Source: Planctomycetota bacterium
GTDB taxonomy: Bacteria; Planctomycetota; UBA8742; UBA2392
Length of the DNA stretch: 64,000 nucleotides
Assembly (NCBI GenBank): GCA_016712285.1
Contig: JADJRK010000001.1
Span: 434,001 to 498,000 of the forward strand
Reading direction: 5' to 3'
Shown here: piece after piece, positions 1 to 8,336 of the stretch
How the letters are laid out: each line of letters begins with the position of its first letter
How positions within the stretch are numbered: position 1 is the first letter of the stretch
The notes under the pieces: generated by a model
Databases searched by the model: none
Told to the model about the DNA's origin: nothing
What the model saw: the letters and a program-made list of their open reading frames with translations, nothing else
Made by a program: the position numbers and the translations under genes

Positions 1-177
1 CGCGGCATCGGCACGCAGTTGCTTGAGGCCGCGCTGGCGCAGATGGGCCGACCGGTGCAGCTGAAGTGCCTCACGCGCAACCAGCCGGCAATGGCGTACT
101 ACCTGGCCCAAGGCTGGCACGAGTACGGGCGCGGTCAGTCGTCTGAAGGCGAGTATGCCTTGATGCGGCTGACGTAG
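1..177 (+). CDS. GNAT family N-acetyltransferase, C-terminal fragment
   Basis: This is the 3' end of a gene cut by the window edge, open in frame 1 from the first base to a TAG at 175-177. The fragment begins with RGIGTQLLEAAL, the acetyl-CoA pyrophosphate-binding loop (motif A, R/QxxGxG/A) of GNAT acyltransferases, followed by a helix. A later AMAYYLAQGWHEYG stretch matches the usual motif B region, where an Asn-x-x-A-x-x-x-Y helix precedes 'GF/GW'. The substrate cannot be told. A 111-bp gap separates it from dxr on the same strand, and no terminator is evident between them. Confidence 0.8.
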   Translation, partial: RGIGTQLLEAALAQMGRPVQLKCLTRNQPAMAYYLAQGWHEYGRGQSSEGEYALMRLT

Positions 178-288
178 GGCCGGCGCATGCATGGTGGCTG
201 CAGAGCAGTGCGACCGGCGACCAATCCAGGACATGCCGCCAAGTACTGTGTGTCTTGCACGCTCAAGGGGCTGTACTAGAACAAGCCC

Positions 289-1449
289 ATGGCACGCACC
301 CGCATACTTCTGCTTGGCGCCAGTGGCAGCATTGGTGCCAGCACACTCGATGTTGTGCGGCAGCACGCCGACCGCTTCTCGATCGTCGGCGTATCTGCCG
401 GCAAGCGCTATGTGCAACTGCTGGATGCCGTGCGCGAGTTCAAGCCTCAAGTTGCATGCCTGTGTGACCCGCAAGCGGCAACCGAGGCACGGGGCGCCAT
501 CGACGAGCTGAAAGCCAGGGGAATCAAGACCGAGTGGCGCCTTGACGGCGCAGACGCCATGGCCGCCATGGCCCGCGAGATGGACTACGACGTCCTATTG
601 GCCAGCGTCACGGGCGCAGCCGGATTGCCGGCAGTGCTGGAGGCCGCCCGGCGCGGCAAGCGCATCGCGCTGGCGAACAAAGAATCGCTGGTGATGACCG
701 GGCCGATCCTGACCGCCATCTGCAAGCAGACCGGTGCCGAGCTGCTGCCCGTGGACAGCGAACACAGCGCGATCTTTCAGTGCCTGCGCGGTGAAAAACG
801 CGCCGAGATCAAGCGGATCATCCTCACGGCCAGCGGTGGCCCTTTTCGCACGACGCCGCTGGCTGACCTCGAGAACGTCACCGTGCAGCAGGCCTTGAAG
901 CATCCCACCTGGCAGATGGGCCCCAAGATCACTATCGACAGCAGCACGCTGTTCAACAAGGCGCTGGAAGTGATTGAGGCCAAGTGGCTGTTTGACGTGC
1001 CGCGCTCAAAGCTGGACGCCGTGATTCACCCGCAAAGCGTCGTGCACAGCATGGTCGAGTTCGTCGATGCCAGCATCATCGCGCATCTTGGCCCGACCGA
1101 CATGAAAATCCCGATTCAATTCGCGCTCAGCTACCCAGACCGCATCGCGCAGCCGGTACCGACCTGGCCCTGGGAAAAAATGGCCACGCTGACATTTGAG
1201 CCGCTGGACTATCAGCGCTTTCCCGCGTTGAAGCTCGGCTTTGAAGTGGCCGAGGCCGGGGGCACACTGGGCGCGGTGTTCAACGCCGCGAACGAAGTTG
1301 CCGTGGAGCGCTTTCTGGGCGGCAACATCGGCTACTTGGACATCTTCCGCACGGTCGCCCGCGTGTGCGACGCCCACAACAACATCAGCCAGCCTGAACT
1401 GGAACAGGTGTTGGAAGCCGACCGCTGGGCGCGCGAGCAGGCAAGCTGA
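289..1449 (+). CDS. dxr: 1-deoxy-D-xylulose 5-phosphate reductoisomerase
   Basis: Dxr converts 1-deoxy-D-xylulose 5-phosphate to 2-C-methyl-D-erythritol 4-phosphate with NADPH, the committed cytosolic step of the MEP isoprenoid pathway. The 386-aa product has normal family length. GASGSIG at residues 10-16 is the NADPH glycine-rich loop and ANKESLV follows near 129. PVDSEHSAIFQC holds the metal ligands Asp156 and Glu158, with the third acidic ligand near Glu230 in LEVIEA. SGGPF, HPTWQMGPKITIDS and HPQSVVHSMVEF are the catalytic-loop and substrate-site signatures, and NAANEVAV lies in the C-terminal helical domain. The start is the ATG that gives the family N-terminus. It ends 6 bp from the convergent lipoprotein gene. 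Confidence 0.97.
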   Translation: MARTRILLLGASGSIGASTLDVVRQHADRFSIVGVSAGKRYVQLLDAVREFKPQVACLCDPQAATEARGAIDELKARGIKTEWRLDGADAMAAMAREMDYDVLLASVTGAAGLPAVLEAARRGKRIALANKESLVMTGPILTAICKQTGAELLPVDSEHSAIFQCLRGEKRAEIKRIILTASGGPFRTTPLADLENVTVQQALKHPTWQMGPKITIDSSTLFNKALEVIEAKWLFDVPRSKLDAVIHPQSVVHSMVEFVDASIIAHLGPTDMKIPIQFALSYPDRIAQPVPTWPWEKMATLTFEPLDYQRFPALKLGFEVAEAGGTLGAVFNAANEVAVERFLGGNIGYLDIFRTVARVCDAHNNISQPELEQVLEADRWAREQAS

Positions 1450-1455
1450 TCGTGC

Positions 1456-2913
1456 CTATCCGTTCTTCGGAGCACCCGCGCGATAGACATGAAAGCGCGC
1501 CACAGCCTGAATCCATAGCGTGGCATTGTTCGGCGCCTCAAGGTTCTTCTCGACTTCAACCATGACCTGCTTGCCGTTGCCGCGCCGCAACAGGATCCAC
1601 CAGCGTATACTCTCGAGCAGTGCGTCGGGCTCTTTGTTTTCGGCCTGCCAGGCCTCAATGCTGCCCAGGCACGCGTCATCTTCGCGTGCCTTGAACAGCG
1701 CAATCGTGCGCAAGACGCGCAAGCCGGGCAGCCCCGGCTCACGTGCTTCAAGCTGCGTCAACTGCTGCAATCCGACCTGGGGCGCGCCAATGCGCAACGC
1801 ATCTTCCGCGCGCCACAGCATCACCACGGCTGTCAGCGTGGTCGGCGAATCGGGCACACCGAACTCTGACGCTTCGAGCTTCTTGCGCGTCTCTTCAGCT
1901 TGGCGGTCGCGGGCGGGGTCAAGGCGCTGCAACTGGTAATGTCGCGTAAGCGTGTCGGGGTGGCCCGGCGCGATTGCTTCCATGCGCAGGTACCACTGGT
2001 CTGTGTCCTGGGCCAGCGGGTCTTTCTTGCCCGCTTCCGCGCTGCGTACGGCAAGCATCCACTTGCCGAACAGCGCGGCCCAGCGGGCCTCCAGCACGTC
2101 CTGCGTCGCCAATGTGTCGTCAAACACCGCGTCAAGCCCCGTCGGGTCGGCCACCGCAGTGACAAGCCGTGCCGCATACTGGACCAATCCCGCTTCGGCG
2201 GGCCGGAGCTTCCGGGCCGCGATCAAATGTTCAATGGCGGCCTTGTCATCGGTTGCACGCAGCGCGATCTCACTGAGCAGTGCGTGGGCGCGGCTGCGCG
2301 CTTCGGCAGCGGCGGTTGTGTTAGCGACCAATTGGGTTGCAAGCTCGGCGGCTTGGGCATCGCGCCCGAGCTGCGCGTTGGCGTACGCAAGGTCAAGCAT
2401 GAACTCGTTGCGGAACGAAGGGTCGGCAAGTTCAAGCGTGATGCGCCGCTGCTCAAGCTCTTCGGCTTCAAGATAGGTCTGGTGATACAGGCCGCTGAGG
2501 GCCACGCGCGGCTCCAGGCGTTGTGGCGCCAGGTCGCGGGCCGTGAACAGGGACTTTTCGGCGCTCAGCAGGTCTGATTGCCAGCGGTGATACTGTGCGG
2601 CCAGCAGGTGCGAACGATAGTCAGTGCCGCTGAACTTCAACGCGTGGCTTACTGTTGCCTCGGCGCCTTCGACGTCGCCGTCGCGAATCTGCAGGCGCAG
2701 CAGGTCGGCGTGGGCCTCAATGTCGGTGGGCGTATCCTTGATGCGCTCGACCAGTTCCTGCTTCTGGTCCACGACCTCACCCGGTTCTTCGGGCGGCTCA
2801 GGCACGAGTGTGCAGCCCGCCAGCAGGCAAGCGCAACACAACAGCACAGCGGCAAAAGTGCGGCGCGGCGACGCGAAGTGCTGGCGCTGGCGAAAGGACT
2901 CGGCCTTGCTCAT
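1456..2913 (-). CDS. TPR-type lipoprotein
   Basis: This 485-aa predicted lipoprotein has a basic N-region, a hydrophobic stretch and the lipobox LLAGC at about residues 30-34, with a Pro/Glu-rich linker after the cysteine. The rest is helical with tetratricopeptide-like pairs such as RLEPRVALSGLYHQ and LDLAYANAQLGRDAQAAELA, which suggests a protein-interaction scaffold. No enzymatic motif is visible. Its ATG overlaps the TGA of the upstream Helicase_C_3 gene by 4 nt (ATGA), so it appears to be the last cistron of the XPB operon. That is an odd place for an envelope lipoprotein, and whether the link is functional or only transcriptional is unknown. Confidence 0.75.
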   Translation of the reverse strand: MSKAESFRQRQHFASPRRTFAAVLLCCACLLAGCTLVPEPPEEPGEVVDQKQELVERIKDTPTDIEAHADLLRLQIRDGDVEGAEATVSHALKFSGTDYRSHLLAAQYHRWQSDLLSAEKSLFTARDLAPQRLEPRVALSGLYHQTYLEAEELEQRRITLELADPSFRNEFMLDLAYANAQLGRDAQAAELATQLVANTTAAAEARSRAHALLSEIALRATDDKAAIEHLIAARKLRPAEAGLVQYAARLVTAVADPTGLDAVFDDTLATQDVLEARWAALFGKWMLAVRSAEAGKKDPLAQDTDQWYLRMEAIAPGHPDTLTRHYQLQRLDPARDRQAEETRKKLEASEFGVPDSPTTLTAVVMLWRAEDALRIGAPQVGLQQLTQLEAREPGLPGLRVLRTIALFKAREDDACLGSIEAWQAENKEPDALLESIRWWILLRRGNGKQVMVEVEKNLEAPNNATLWIQAVARFHVYRAGAPKNG

Positions 2914-4616
2914 TTCTTCTTCCTCTCGGTGACGCCGAGGCCAAGGCGCTTCAGTGCCTCGCGTACACGTTCACTGCCGCCCGGCCGCAACAGAAACACG
3001 CCGCGGGCCAGCTTGCGCTCGATCCAGCCGCGCAGCTCGGCCAGTTCTTCCAGCAGGTCGGCTTGTTCGGGATTGTCTGCAATCAGCAGCTCGGCGGTGT
3101 CCGCGATCGGCGGGGCAAACTCGCCGCTCCAGGTGCGAAGCGCCAGCGCCACAGTGGCCGAAAGCGGGCGACTGAGCCCTTCGCGAATTCGGCGCAGCAG
3201 CTCGTCGGGCCCAAGCACCGCGGCGCTGCGTTTCACGGCTTCGGCGTCAAGCTGATAAATGTCAGTGCCGCGGCTAGTGCTGAGCAGTTCCAGCAACTGG
3301 CGCGCGCGCAAATGCAGTTCTTCGCGCGGGGCCCGCAGCGACGCGCCATCGCCCGGTTCAATCACCGGCGGCAGGCGCCGCGCATAGTCCAGCGGCACTC
3401 GCCGCGGCGGCAGCACGCCGCGCAGCGTCGCGGCATCGGGCGCCACACACACGCGATGACCGCCCGGCAAAGTCTCGGGCGTCAGCGTCTCGACCAGCCG
3501 TGCCGGCAAAAGCTTGGCCAGGTCGTCAACACCCTCCGCCTCAATGAACAGCGCGTCGGGCCAGATCTTGATGCGCTCAGACAGCGCGCCCCAGTCCTTG
3601 AGCGAAAACTGCACGTTCTGCGGCAGTGGCGAGCGGCTGAGGCCGGCCAGAAAGTCCGTCAGCCCGGCAGCCCCCGCGCCACGGCCCAGAGCCGCGGCGA
3701 ATGGCGCGCGCTCAAGCAGGTACTTGCGCACGCGGCCTTCGGGCTGCGGGGTGGTGAAGCGCGCGAGCTTCCAGAGTGTTGCGGCGTCGGGCCGGTCGCC
3801 CAGGGCCACGACTTCGAAGTTCGGTTGCACCACGACCTCGAATGCCGATGCCTCGGGCTCGTCACTGGCTTGCCGCAATAACTGGCCGCGCGGGTCGTAG
3901 TCGACCCAGCCAAGCCGCGACAACGGCAGCTCGCAGATCAGGGCAATCACGGCGCCCTCAACGGTCTCCCAGTTGCCGTTGCGTTCGCAATCTTCGCGCG
4001 CGCCGCGTTCACGGATGCCGCGGTAATAGACGTTGCGCCAGCTTTTGTCGTCGTCGTGGTTAATGAACAAATTGGGCAGCGTGTCGTGCACGCGGCGCAC
4101 CAATGCAGCCAGCGTTGTTTCCTGGCCCAGCGTCGTGACCAGCTCGACCATGGCGCGCCGGGCGTCGACCAGCGTGGCAGGACCCGGAATGTCGCTGCCG
4201 ACATCGACGGTGCGGCCCTTGCGCATGCCCGGCAATTCCAGCGTCGGCGTGACACTGAACTCGTTGAAGTCCCGCGCGTTTAACCATGCCTCGCGCAGCC
4301 GTGTCCGGCGCTCAACCAGCGGCGCGTCAAAGAAACGGTCGGCGGAGTCATCCGGCTCAAGGCGGCTGTCCACCTCATGCACAAGGCCAAGTTGTCGAGA
4401 CAGCGCGAGCCAGAATTCGACCTGGCTGTAGGCGACGCCTTCGGCCTCGACATCGGGTTGCGAAAGCGCGTCGTTGCACGCGCGAAAGAACGCGAGGTTG
4501 GGCAAGCCGTTTTTCAGCACTCGCGGCTGGCGGCTGATCACGCATTCGAGCACCGCCAGCAAGTCCAGCTCGCCCTGCGCGTAACCCCGCAACTCATTGG
4601 CTGCCGCGTAGCTCAC
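2910..4616 (-). CDS. Helicase-associated (XPB/Ssl2-like, Helicase_C_3) protein
   Basis: The 568-aa protein has no Walker motifs but contains, at about residues 280-350, a block typical of the Helicase_C_3 family: FEVVVQPNFEVVALGD, then a region ending in FLAGLSRSPLPQNV and a following 'LKDWG'. This family is encoded beside bacterial XPB helicases (for example in actinobacteria) and resembles the XPB N-terminal domain. The N-terminal 250 residues look winged-helix and helical. Here it lies immediately downstream of XPB and the 65-aa ORF, starting with GTG at 4614-4616 in a GTGA overlap with the preceding stop. The likely role is as a partner of XPB in DNA unwinding or repair. That role is inferred from gene linkage, not from catalytic residues. 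Confidence 0.8.
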   Translation of the reverse strand: MSYAAANELRGYAQGELDLLAVLECVISRQPRVLKNGLPNLAFFRACNDALSQPDVEAEGVAYSQVEFWLALSRQLGLVHEVDSRLEPDDSADRFFDAPLVERRTRLREAWLNARDFNEFSVTPTLELPGMRKGRTVDVGSDIPGPATLVDARRAMVELVTTLGQETTLAALVRRVHDTLPNLFINHDDDKSWRNVYYRGIRERGAREDCERNGNWETVEGAVIALICELPLSRLGWVDYDPRGQLLRQASDEPEASAFEVVVQPNFEVVALGDRPDAATLWKLARFTTPQPEGRVRKYLLERAPFAAALGRGAGAAGLTDFLAGLSRSPLPQNVQFSLKDWGALSERIKIWPDALFIEAEGVDDLAKLLPARLVETLTPETLPGGHRVCVAPDAATLRGVLPPRRVPLDYARRLPPVIEPGDGASLRAPREELHLRARQLLELLSTSRGTDIYQLDAEAVKRSAAVLGPDELLRRIREGLSRPLSATVALALRTWSGEFAPPIADTAELLIADNPEQADLLEELAELRGWIERKLARGVFLLRPGGSERVREALKRLGLGVTERKKK

Positions 4617-4810
4617 TTCAACACCTTCGGGTGCAGGCCGCGTTCATTCAGGGCCTCGACAAGCCGGGCGGCATCTTCGGTCTCAAGCACCGCGACATTG
4701 GGCGCGGGCCGTGCAAGAACGCGCCCGGCACAGTTGGCCGAGGCAAGCACCTGCTCAAGGGTATCGGCGTCTTCACACTGGACGACGCCCACGTGCAGAT
4801 GGAACTTCAT
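4613..4810 (-). CDS. 65-aa XPB-operon protein, possibly a detached Helicase_C_3 subdomain
   Basis: This tiny gene is wedged between the XPB helicase and the Helicase_C_3 gene with 4-nt overlaps at both ends, which strongly supports real translation. The protein reads as a compact alpha/beta unit: VGVVQCEDADTLEQVLA, then VLARPAPNVAVLE and a final helix LVEALNERGLHPKV. The pattern (hydrophobic strand, acidic-D, helix, 'aP.vavl', helix) resembles the end of Helicase_C_3 domains, and a weaker version of it occurs near residues 375-425 of the next gene. It may be a detached subdomain. That similarity is judged by eye and is not proven. Confidence 0.65.
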   Translation of the reverse strand: MKFHLHVGVVQCEDADTLEQVLASANCAGRVLARPAPNVAVLETEDAARLVEALNERGLHPKVLK

Positions 4811-6549
4811 GGCAGCACCTCTGCACTCTGCACAGCGCTGAGGTCAGGGCTGCGCGCAGGCGTGAAGCGGCCCTGCAACACGTCGGCGGCTTCCAGAATG
4901 CGGTAGCGGTAGCCCTGCTCTACGAGAAAGAGCTGGCGGTTGGCGCCGAACTCCTGGTCGCGGGTTTCGCGCGTGACCAGCGTGTAAAAGTGTGCGAGTT
5001 GGCCCTCGCCTTTCGGCCGCAAGATGCGCCCCAGCCGCTGCGCCTCTTCCTGCCGGGAGCCGAAGGTGCCGCTCAGCTGGATCATCACGTTGGCGTCGGG
5101 CAGGTCGACGGCAAAGTTGCCGACTTTGCTTACCGCCAGCGCCTTGATCTCGCCGGCGCGGAACTTGGTGTACAGCTCGTCGCGCTTGCGGCTTGCGGTC
5201 TTGCCCTCAATCAGCGGCAATTGGAAGCGCGTTGCCAGCTCGTGCAACTGGTCCAGGTACTGCGCGATCACGAGGATGCGGTCGCCCTCGTGCATCTTCA
5301 TCAGCGCTTCTGCCACATCGAGCTTGACCGGGTTCTCCGCGGCAATGCGGTACTGGTCGCGCTGGCCCGCCATGGCGTATGGCATGCGCTGCGGCCCGGG
5401 CAGGTCTACACGCACCTCGGTGCAGTCGGCTTCGGCGATCCAGCCCTGCTTTTCCAGTTCGCGCCACGGCACGTCGTAGCGCTTGGGCCCGACCAGGCTG
5501 AACACGTCTTCTTCCAGGCCATCCTCGCGCACCAGCGTCGCGGTCAGGCCGAGTCTGCGCCGCGACTGGATTTCGGCCGTGGCACGAAACACCGGCGCTG
5601 GCAGCAGGTGAACTTCGTCGTAAATGATCAGGCCCCAGTCGGCGCGATTGAAAATCTCGAAGTGGGGGAACTCTTCGCTCTTACGCTTGCGGTAAGTGAC
5701 AATCTGGTATGTCGCGACCGTGACCGGTGCAATCGATTTGCGCTCGCCGGTGTACTCAGCGATCTGGTCCTCGCGCAGCGTGGTCTTGTCCAGCAGTTCG
5801 CGAATCCACTGGCGAACAGCCACCACGTTGGCGGTCAGGATCAGCGTGTGTGCCTTCACCAGCGCCATGGCAGCCATGGCCACGATGGTCTTGCCTGCGC
5901 CGCACGGCAGCACGACGGCCCCGCTGCCGCCCTTGACGCCGCCGCCCGCGTAGAAGACCTCGGCTGCTTCTTTCTGGTAGCGTCGCAATCCGAACTCGCG
6001 GCCGCCGACGGTGGTCGTGCGCAATACAATGTCCAGCGGAGCACCAGGCGTGTACCCCGCCAGGTCTTCCACCGGAAAGCCCAGCTTGACGAGCGCCTGC
6101 TTCAGGTAGCCGCGGGCTGACTGGTCAATGCGCGCGGTGTGTTCATCGACGAACTCGCCAAAGTAGCGCTCGACCGTCTTCTGGTGCGCCAGCATCTTCA
6201 ACAACGTGGTGTCGTCGCTGCGCAGCAGGAAGCCCTTGTCGTCGCGCTCAAGCACCAGGCGGCCATAGCGGCTGATGTACTCAAGCACTTCGCTGCGCAC
6301 GATGTCGGGCACCGCATAGCGCGAGTAGCGTTCAAGCTGTTCCAGCACCAGCGCCGCGGTGATGCCGCTGGAGGCTGCGTTCCACAACGAAAGCGGCGTA
6401 ATCCGATAGGTGTGGATGTGCTCGGGGCTCTTGACCAGCTCGGCAAATGCAGCCAGCGCGTCGCGGGCCTGTTCATAGGCCGGGTGATCCACCTCAAGCA
6501 TGATGGTCAGGTCGGCTTGAACGATTGCAGGTCCGCGATTGTCGGGCAA
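4807..6549 (-). CDS. XPB-type DNA repair helicase (SF2)
   Basis: This 580-aa protein is a bacterial XPB/Rad25-like 3'-5' DNA helicase. The N-terminal part (to about residue 150) is the XPB damage-recognition/Helicase_C_3-like domain, with IVQADLTIMLEVDHP and HTYRITPLSLWNA. RecA domain 1 has LPCGAGKTIVA (Walker A), DEVH (motif II) and LGLTATLVREDG (motif III plus the RED motif typical of XPB). RecA domain 2 ends with QRLGRILRP (motif VI). The start is TTG at 6547-6549, chosen because the conserved N-terminus begins there and AAGGA lies 7 nt upstream (6557-6561). It heads a four-gene operon. Bacterial XPB proteins unwind DNA, but their cellular role is poorly defined. Confidence 0.92.
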   Translation of the reverse strand: MPDNRGPAIVQADLTIMLEVDHPAYEQARDALAAFAELVKSPEHIHTYRITPLSLWNAASSGITAALVLEQLERYSRYAVPDIVRSEVLEYISRYGRLVLERDDKGFLLRSDDTTLLKMLAHQKTVERYFGEFVDEHTARIDQSARGYLKQALVKLGFPVEDLAGYTPGAPLDIVLRTTTVGGREFGLRRYQKEAAEVFYAGGGVKGGSGAVVLPCGAGKTIVAMAAMALVKAHTLILTANVVAVRQWIRELLDKTTLREDQIAEYTGERKSIAPVTVATYQIVTYRKRKSEEFPHFEIFNRADWGLIIYDEVHLLPAPVFRATAEIQSRRRLGLTATLVREDGLEEDVFSLVGPKRYDVPWRELEKQGWIAEADCTEVRVDLPGPQRMPYAMAGQRDQYRIAAENPVKLDVAEALMKMHEGDRILVIAQYLDQLHELATRFQLPLIEGKTASRKRDELYTKFRAGEIKALAVSKVGNFAVDLPDANVMIQLSGTFGSRQEEAQRLGRILRPKGEGQLAHFYTLVTRETRDQEFGANRQLFLVEQGYRYRILEAADVLQGRFTPARSPDLSAVQSAEVLP

Positions 6550-6742
6550 GGCAGTGTCCTTGGGCGAAAAATCGAACGGAGCAGTCTAGCAGAGACGGGG
6601 CCGCCGGTCATGGCCCAGTGGGTGCGCTGCACTCAAGAATGCGCGGGAGTTCTCGTTGGCGTCGGGTCTTTGGGACAGAAACACAGGTCGGCCACCAGAT
6701 TCGTCACAAACCGGCCCGGGACAGGCGTTTGGCTGCCTGAAA

Positions 6743-6782
6743 ACTGGCACATCGCCACTGGCAGTTGCTTGGCAACTGGCGA
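6743..6782. promoter_or_regulatory. Candidate upstream activator site (three ACTGGC repeats plus inverted repeat)
   Basis: ACTGGCA occurs at 6743-6749 and 6757-6763, and ACTGGC again at 6775-6780. Overlapping these is the inverted repeat CAGTTGC-TTG-GCAACTG (6762-6778). The cluster is centred about 120 bp upstream of the -12 element of the sigma-54-like promoter, the usual distance for enhancer-binding activators. The downstream operon encodes such an activator, so autoregulation is plausible. Binding is inferred only. Confidence 0.4.
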
Positions 6783-6867
6783 TTCTTCGGCGCAGCAAAT
6801 CGTACACGTCGGCTGCCAACCCACATATTCAGGGGTTATGGCGCGCTTTGCCATTCGGCCCGATGAA

Positions 6868-6885
6868 TTGGCACGCCAGGTGCTT
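6868..6885 (+). promoter_or_regulatory. Sigma-54 (-24/-12) promoter
   Basis: TTGGCACGCCAGGTGCTT matches the sigma-54 consensus TGGCACG-N4-TTGC at every fixed position except one T. The GG (6870-6871) and GC (6882-6883) dinucleotides have the required 12-bp offset. It points toward the operon whose third gene is a sigma-54-dependent activator. Transcription would begin near 6895. Confidence 0.6.
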
Positions 6886-6899
6886 TATCCCATTTGTCT

Positions 6900-6914
6900 G
6901 AGAAACGGTTTCTC
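6900..6914. repeat. 15-bp near-perfect palindrome
   Basis: GAGAAAC-G-GTTTCTC has two 7-nt arms around one base, placed just downstream of the predicted sigma-54 start site. The position suits an operator or a small 5' hairpin. No factor can be assigned. Confidence 0.4.
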
Positions 6915-6926
6915 GGGCAAGAGGGA

Positions 6927-6961
6927 GGCAGCCGGCGGTATGGCCCCACCGACCGGCTGCC
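6927..6961 (+). promoter_or_regulatory. Leader hairpin
   Basis: GGCAGCCGG (6927-6935) pairs with CCGGCTGCC (6953-6961), a 9-bp GC-rich stem with a 17-nt loop in the predicted leader of the barrel operon. It has no T-tract, so it is not a classical terminator. It may affect RNA stability or be chance in GC-rich DNA. Confidence 0.3.
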
Positions 6962-7142
6962 ACGAATTTCCGGGGACAGGTGCGGGCAGCCGTGAGTTTG
7001 CTTTCCAGATTAGCGCCGCGAACTTCCGATTCACTCCGTGCACCGGCGCCCGCACCTGGCTCTGCTTTGTCAACGCGATTGTAAGCATGGGCGTCAGTGC
7101 TTAACGTCTGGTTACCCTGACCCCTCTTGGGAGCCTCAAGAC

Positions 7143-8336
7143 ATGAAGACCTGGTTTCTCTTGATCGCGCTGCTGGCGGCGGCGCCGCTGATGGCCGAAG
7201 AAACACCACCCGACAACGCCGAAGACGGCGAAGAACCAATCGACCCGTGGGAAGACTTCGAAGTCGGTGACAAGACCGACGGCGCATACCTGCCCCTGAC
7301 GCTCGGGCGCGACCGCACCGGCCTTGGCCTGCGCACGCGCATGTCGTTCGGCTGGGACAGCAACGTCTATAAAGAAGACCGCAACCAAGACAACGCGTTC
7401 TACCTGGATGGCGCGGCCTTCGGCTACGTCGGCGTTGACTTCGGCGCCGTGGCCCTGGGTGCGCGCGGCATGCTGGCTGGCCGCCTGCACTTTGGCGAAA
7501 CCGATGCCGACATGTGGGACATGAAGCTGGGCGGGTTCGTCAAGCTGCCCTATGGCGGCGGCGGCTGGGGTTTCGGCATCAGCGGTGACATCCTGTACCA
7601 GCAGTTGCAGACCTATGAGCTGCTGGGCCCGATCACGCGCCAGGACGACCTGCGCGCCGCAGGCGCCATTGCCCGCGCCTTCGTTGGTTACAAGTGGGGC
7701 GGATTCCTGATTCTTGAGCTTGGGTTCACGGGCAAAGCCGAAGACTTCACCGAGGAACGAGAACTGACCAGCGTCGACAACTGGGAGATCGGGACGGACT
7801 TTTCCGTCTGGTTCAACTTCTTCGACGTGATTGCGATCAAGCCCTACATCAAGTTCGACTACCAGTGGTTTCGCGACCAGCTGGATATCCAGGATGACGG
7901 CACACCGCTTTCGGGCGAAGACAAAGTGCAGTTGCTCAAGTTCGACTATGGCGCCGATGTGGACCTGAACTTCGGGTTCATCCGCGCCTCGGCGCGAGTC
8001 TACAGCCTTCGCCAGGACGACAGCGCCGCGGGCTTTCTGCGTTACTGGCAATACGGCATCAAGGGCGCCATCGACTTCATGATGGTCGGCGCCGTCAAGC
8101 TGTCTGCCGGCGGCCACTTCTGGACGCGCGAGTACGACGACCGCGCTGACATCAACACCGGCGACCCGGCCACGCTGTTCGAGCGTTACTTCTCAGCGTG
8201 GGTCGAACTTTCGTGGAACTTCTGGGAGTTCATGGACCTTGGTGCGCGCTACCGTTATTCGCGGCGCATCAGCGGGCTCAACAACGGCGGCTATGCTGAC
8301 CACGACCTGAGCATCTTCCTGGGGATCAGCTTCTGA
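7143..8336 (+). CDS. Outer-membrane beta-barrel protein
   Basis: This 397-aa exported protein has a short signal peptide (LLIALLAAAPLMA, cleavage about residue 19), an acidic Glu/Asp/Pro linker, and then many alternating amphipathic strands rich in Gly, Tyr, Trp and Phe. It ends in LSIFLGISF, and a terminal Phe is the standard BAM recognition signal of outer-membrane barrels. Segments such as LGARYRYSRRISG and KPYIKFDYQWFRDQ have typical strand patterning. No specific porin or transporter family is recognisable. It is the first gene after the sigma-54 promoter, and its TGA overlaps the ATG of the kinase by 1 nt (TGATG). It could be a sensor, a channel or the regulated output. The start is the ATG preceding the signal peptide. 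Confidence 0.75.
   Translation: MKTWFLLIALLAAAPLMAEETPPDNAEDGEEPIDPWEDFEVGDKTDGAYLPLTLGRDRTGLGLRTRMSFGWDSNVYKEDRNQDNAFYLDGAAFGYVGVDFGAVALGARGMLAGRLHFGETDADMWDMKLGGFVKLPYGGGGWGFGISGDILYQQLQTYELLGPITRQDDLRAAGAIARAFVGYKWGGFLILELGFTGKAEDFTEERELTSVDNWEIGTDFSVWFNFFDVIAIKPYIKFDYQWFRDQLDIQDDGTPLSGEDKVQLLKFDYGADVDLNFGFIRASARVYSLRQDDSAAGFLRYWQYGIKGAIDFMMVGAVKLSAGGHFWTREYDDRADINTGDPATLFERYFSAWVELSWNFWEFMDLGARYRYSRRISGLNNGGYADHDLSIFLGISF

Larger units (their letters stand above)
6550..7142. other. 593-bp divergent control region
   Basis: This stretch separates the XPB operon (minus) from the barrel/two-component operon (plus). Open frames crossing it show no family motifs and I do not call a gene. It holds a sigma-54-type promoter, upstream direct and inverted repeats, a near-palindrome and a leader hairpin, each listed separately. 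The XPB ribosome-binding site lies at its left end. The 5' leader from the predicted sigma-54 start site to the barrel ATG would be about 250 nt. Confidence 0.6.

Noticed and set aside
6139..7104. Plus-strand open frame covering the XPB 5' end and the control region
   Set aside because: Its first part is antisense to XPB and the rest has no signal, domain or repeat; the region is better explained as regulatory.
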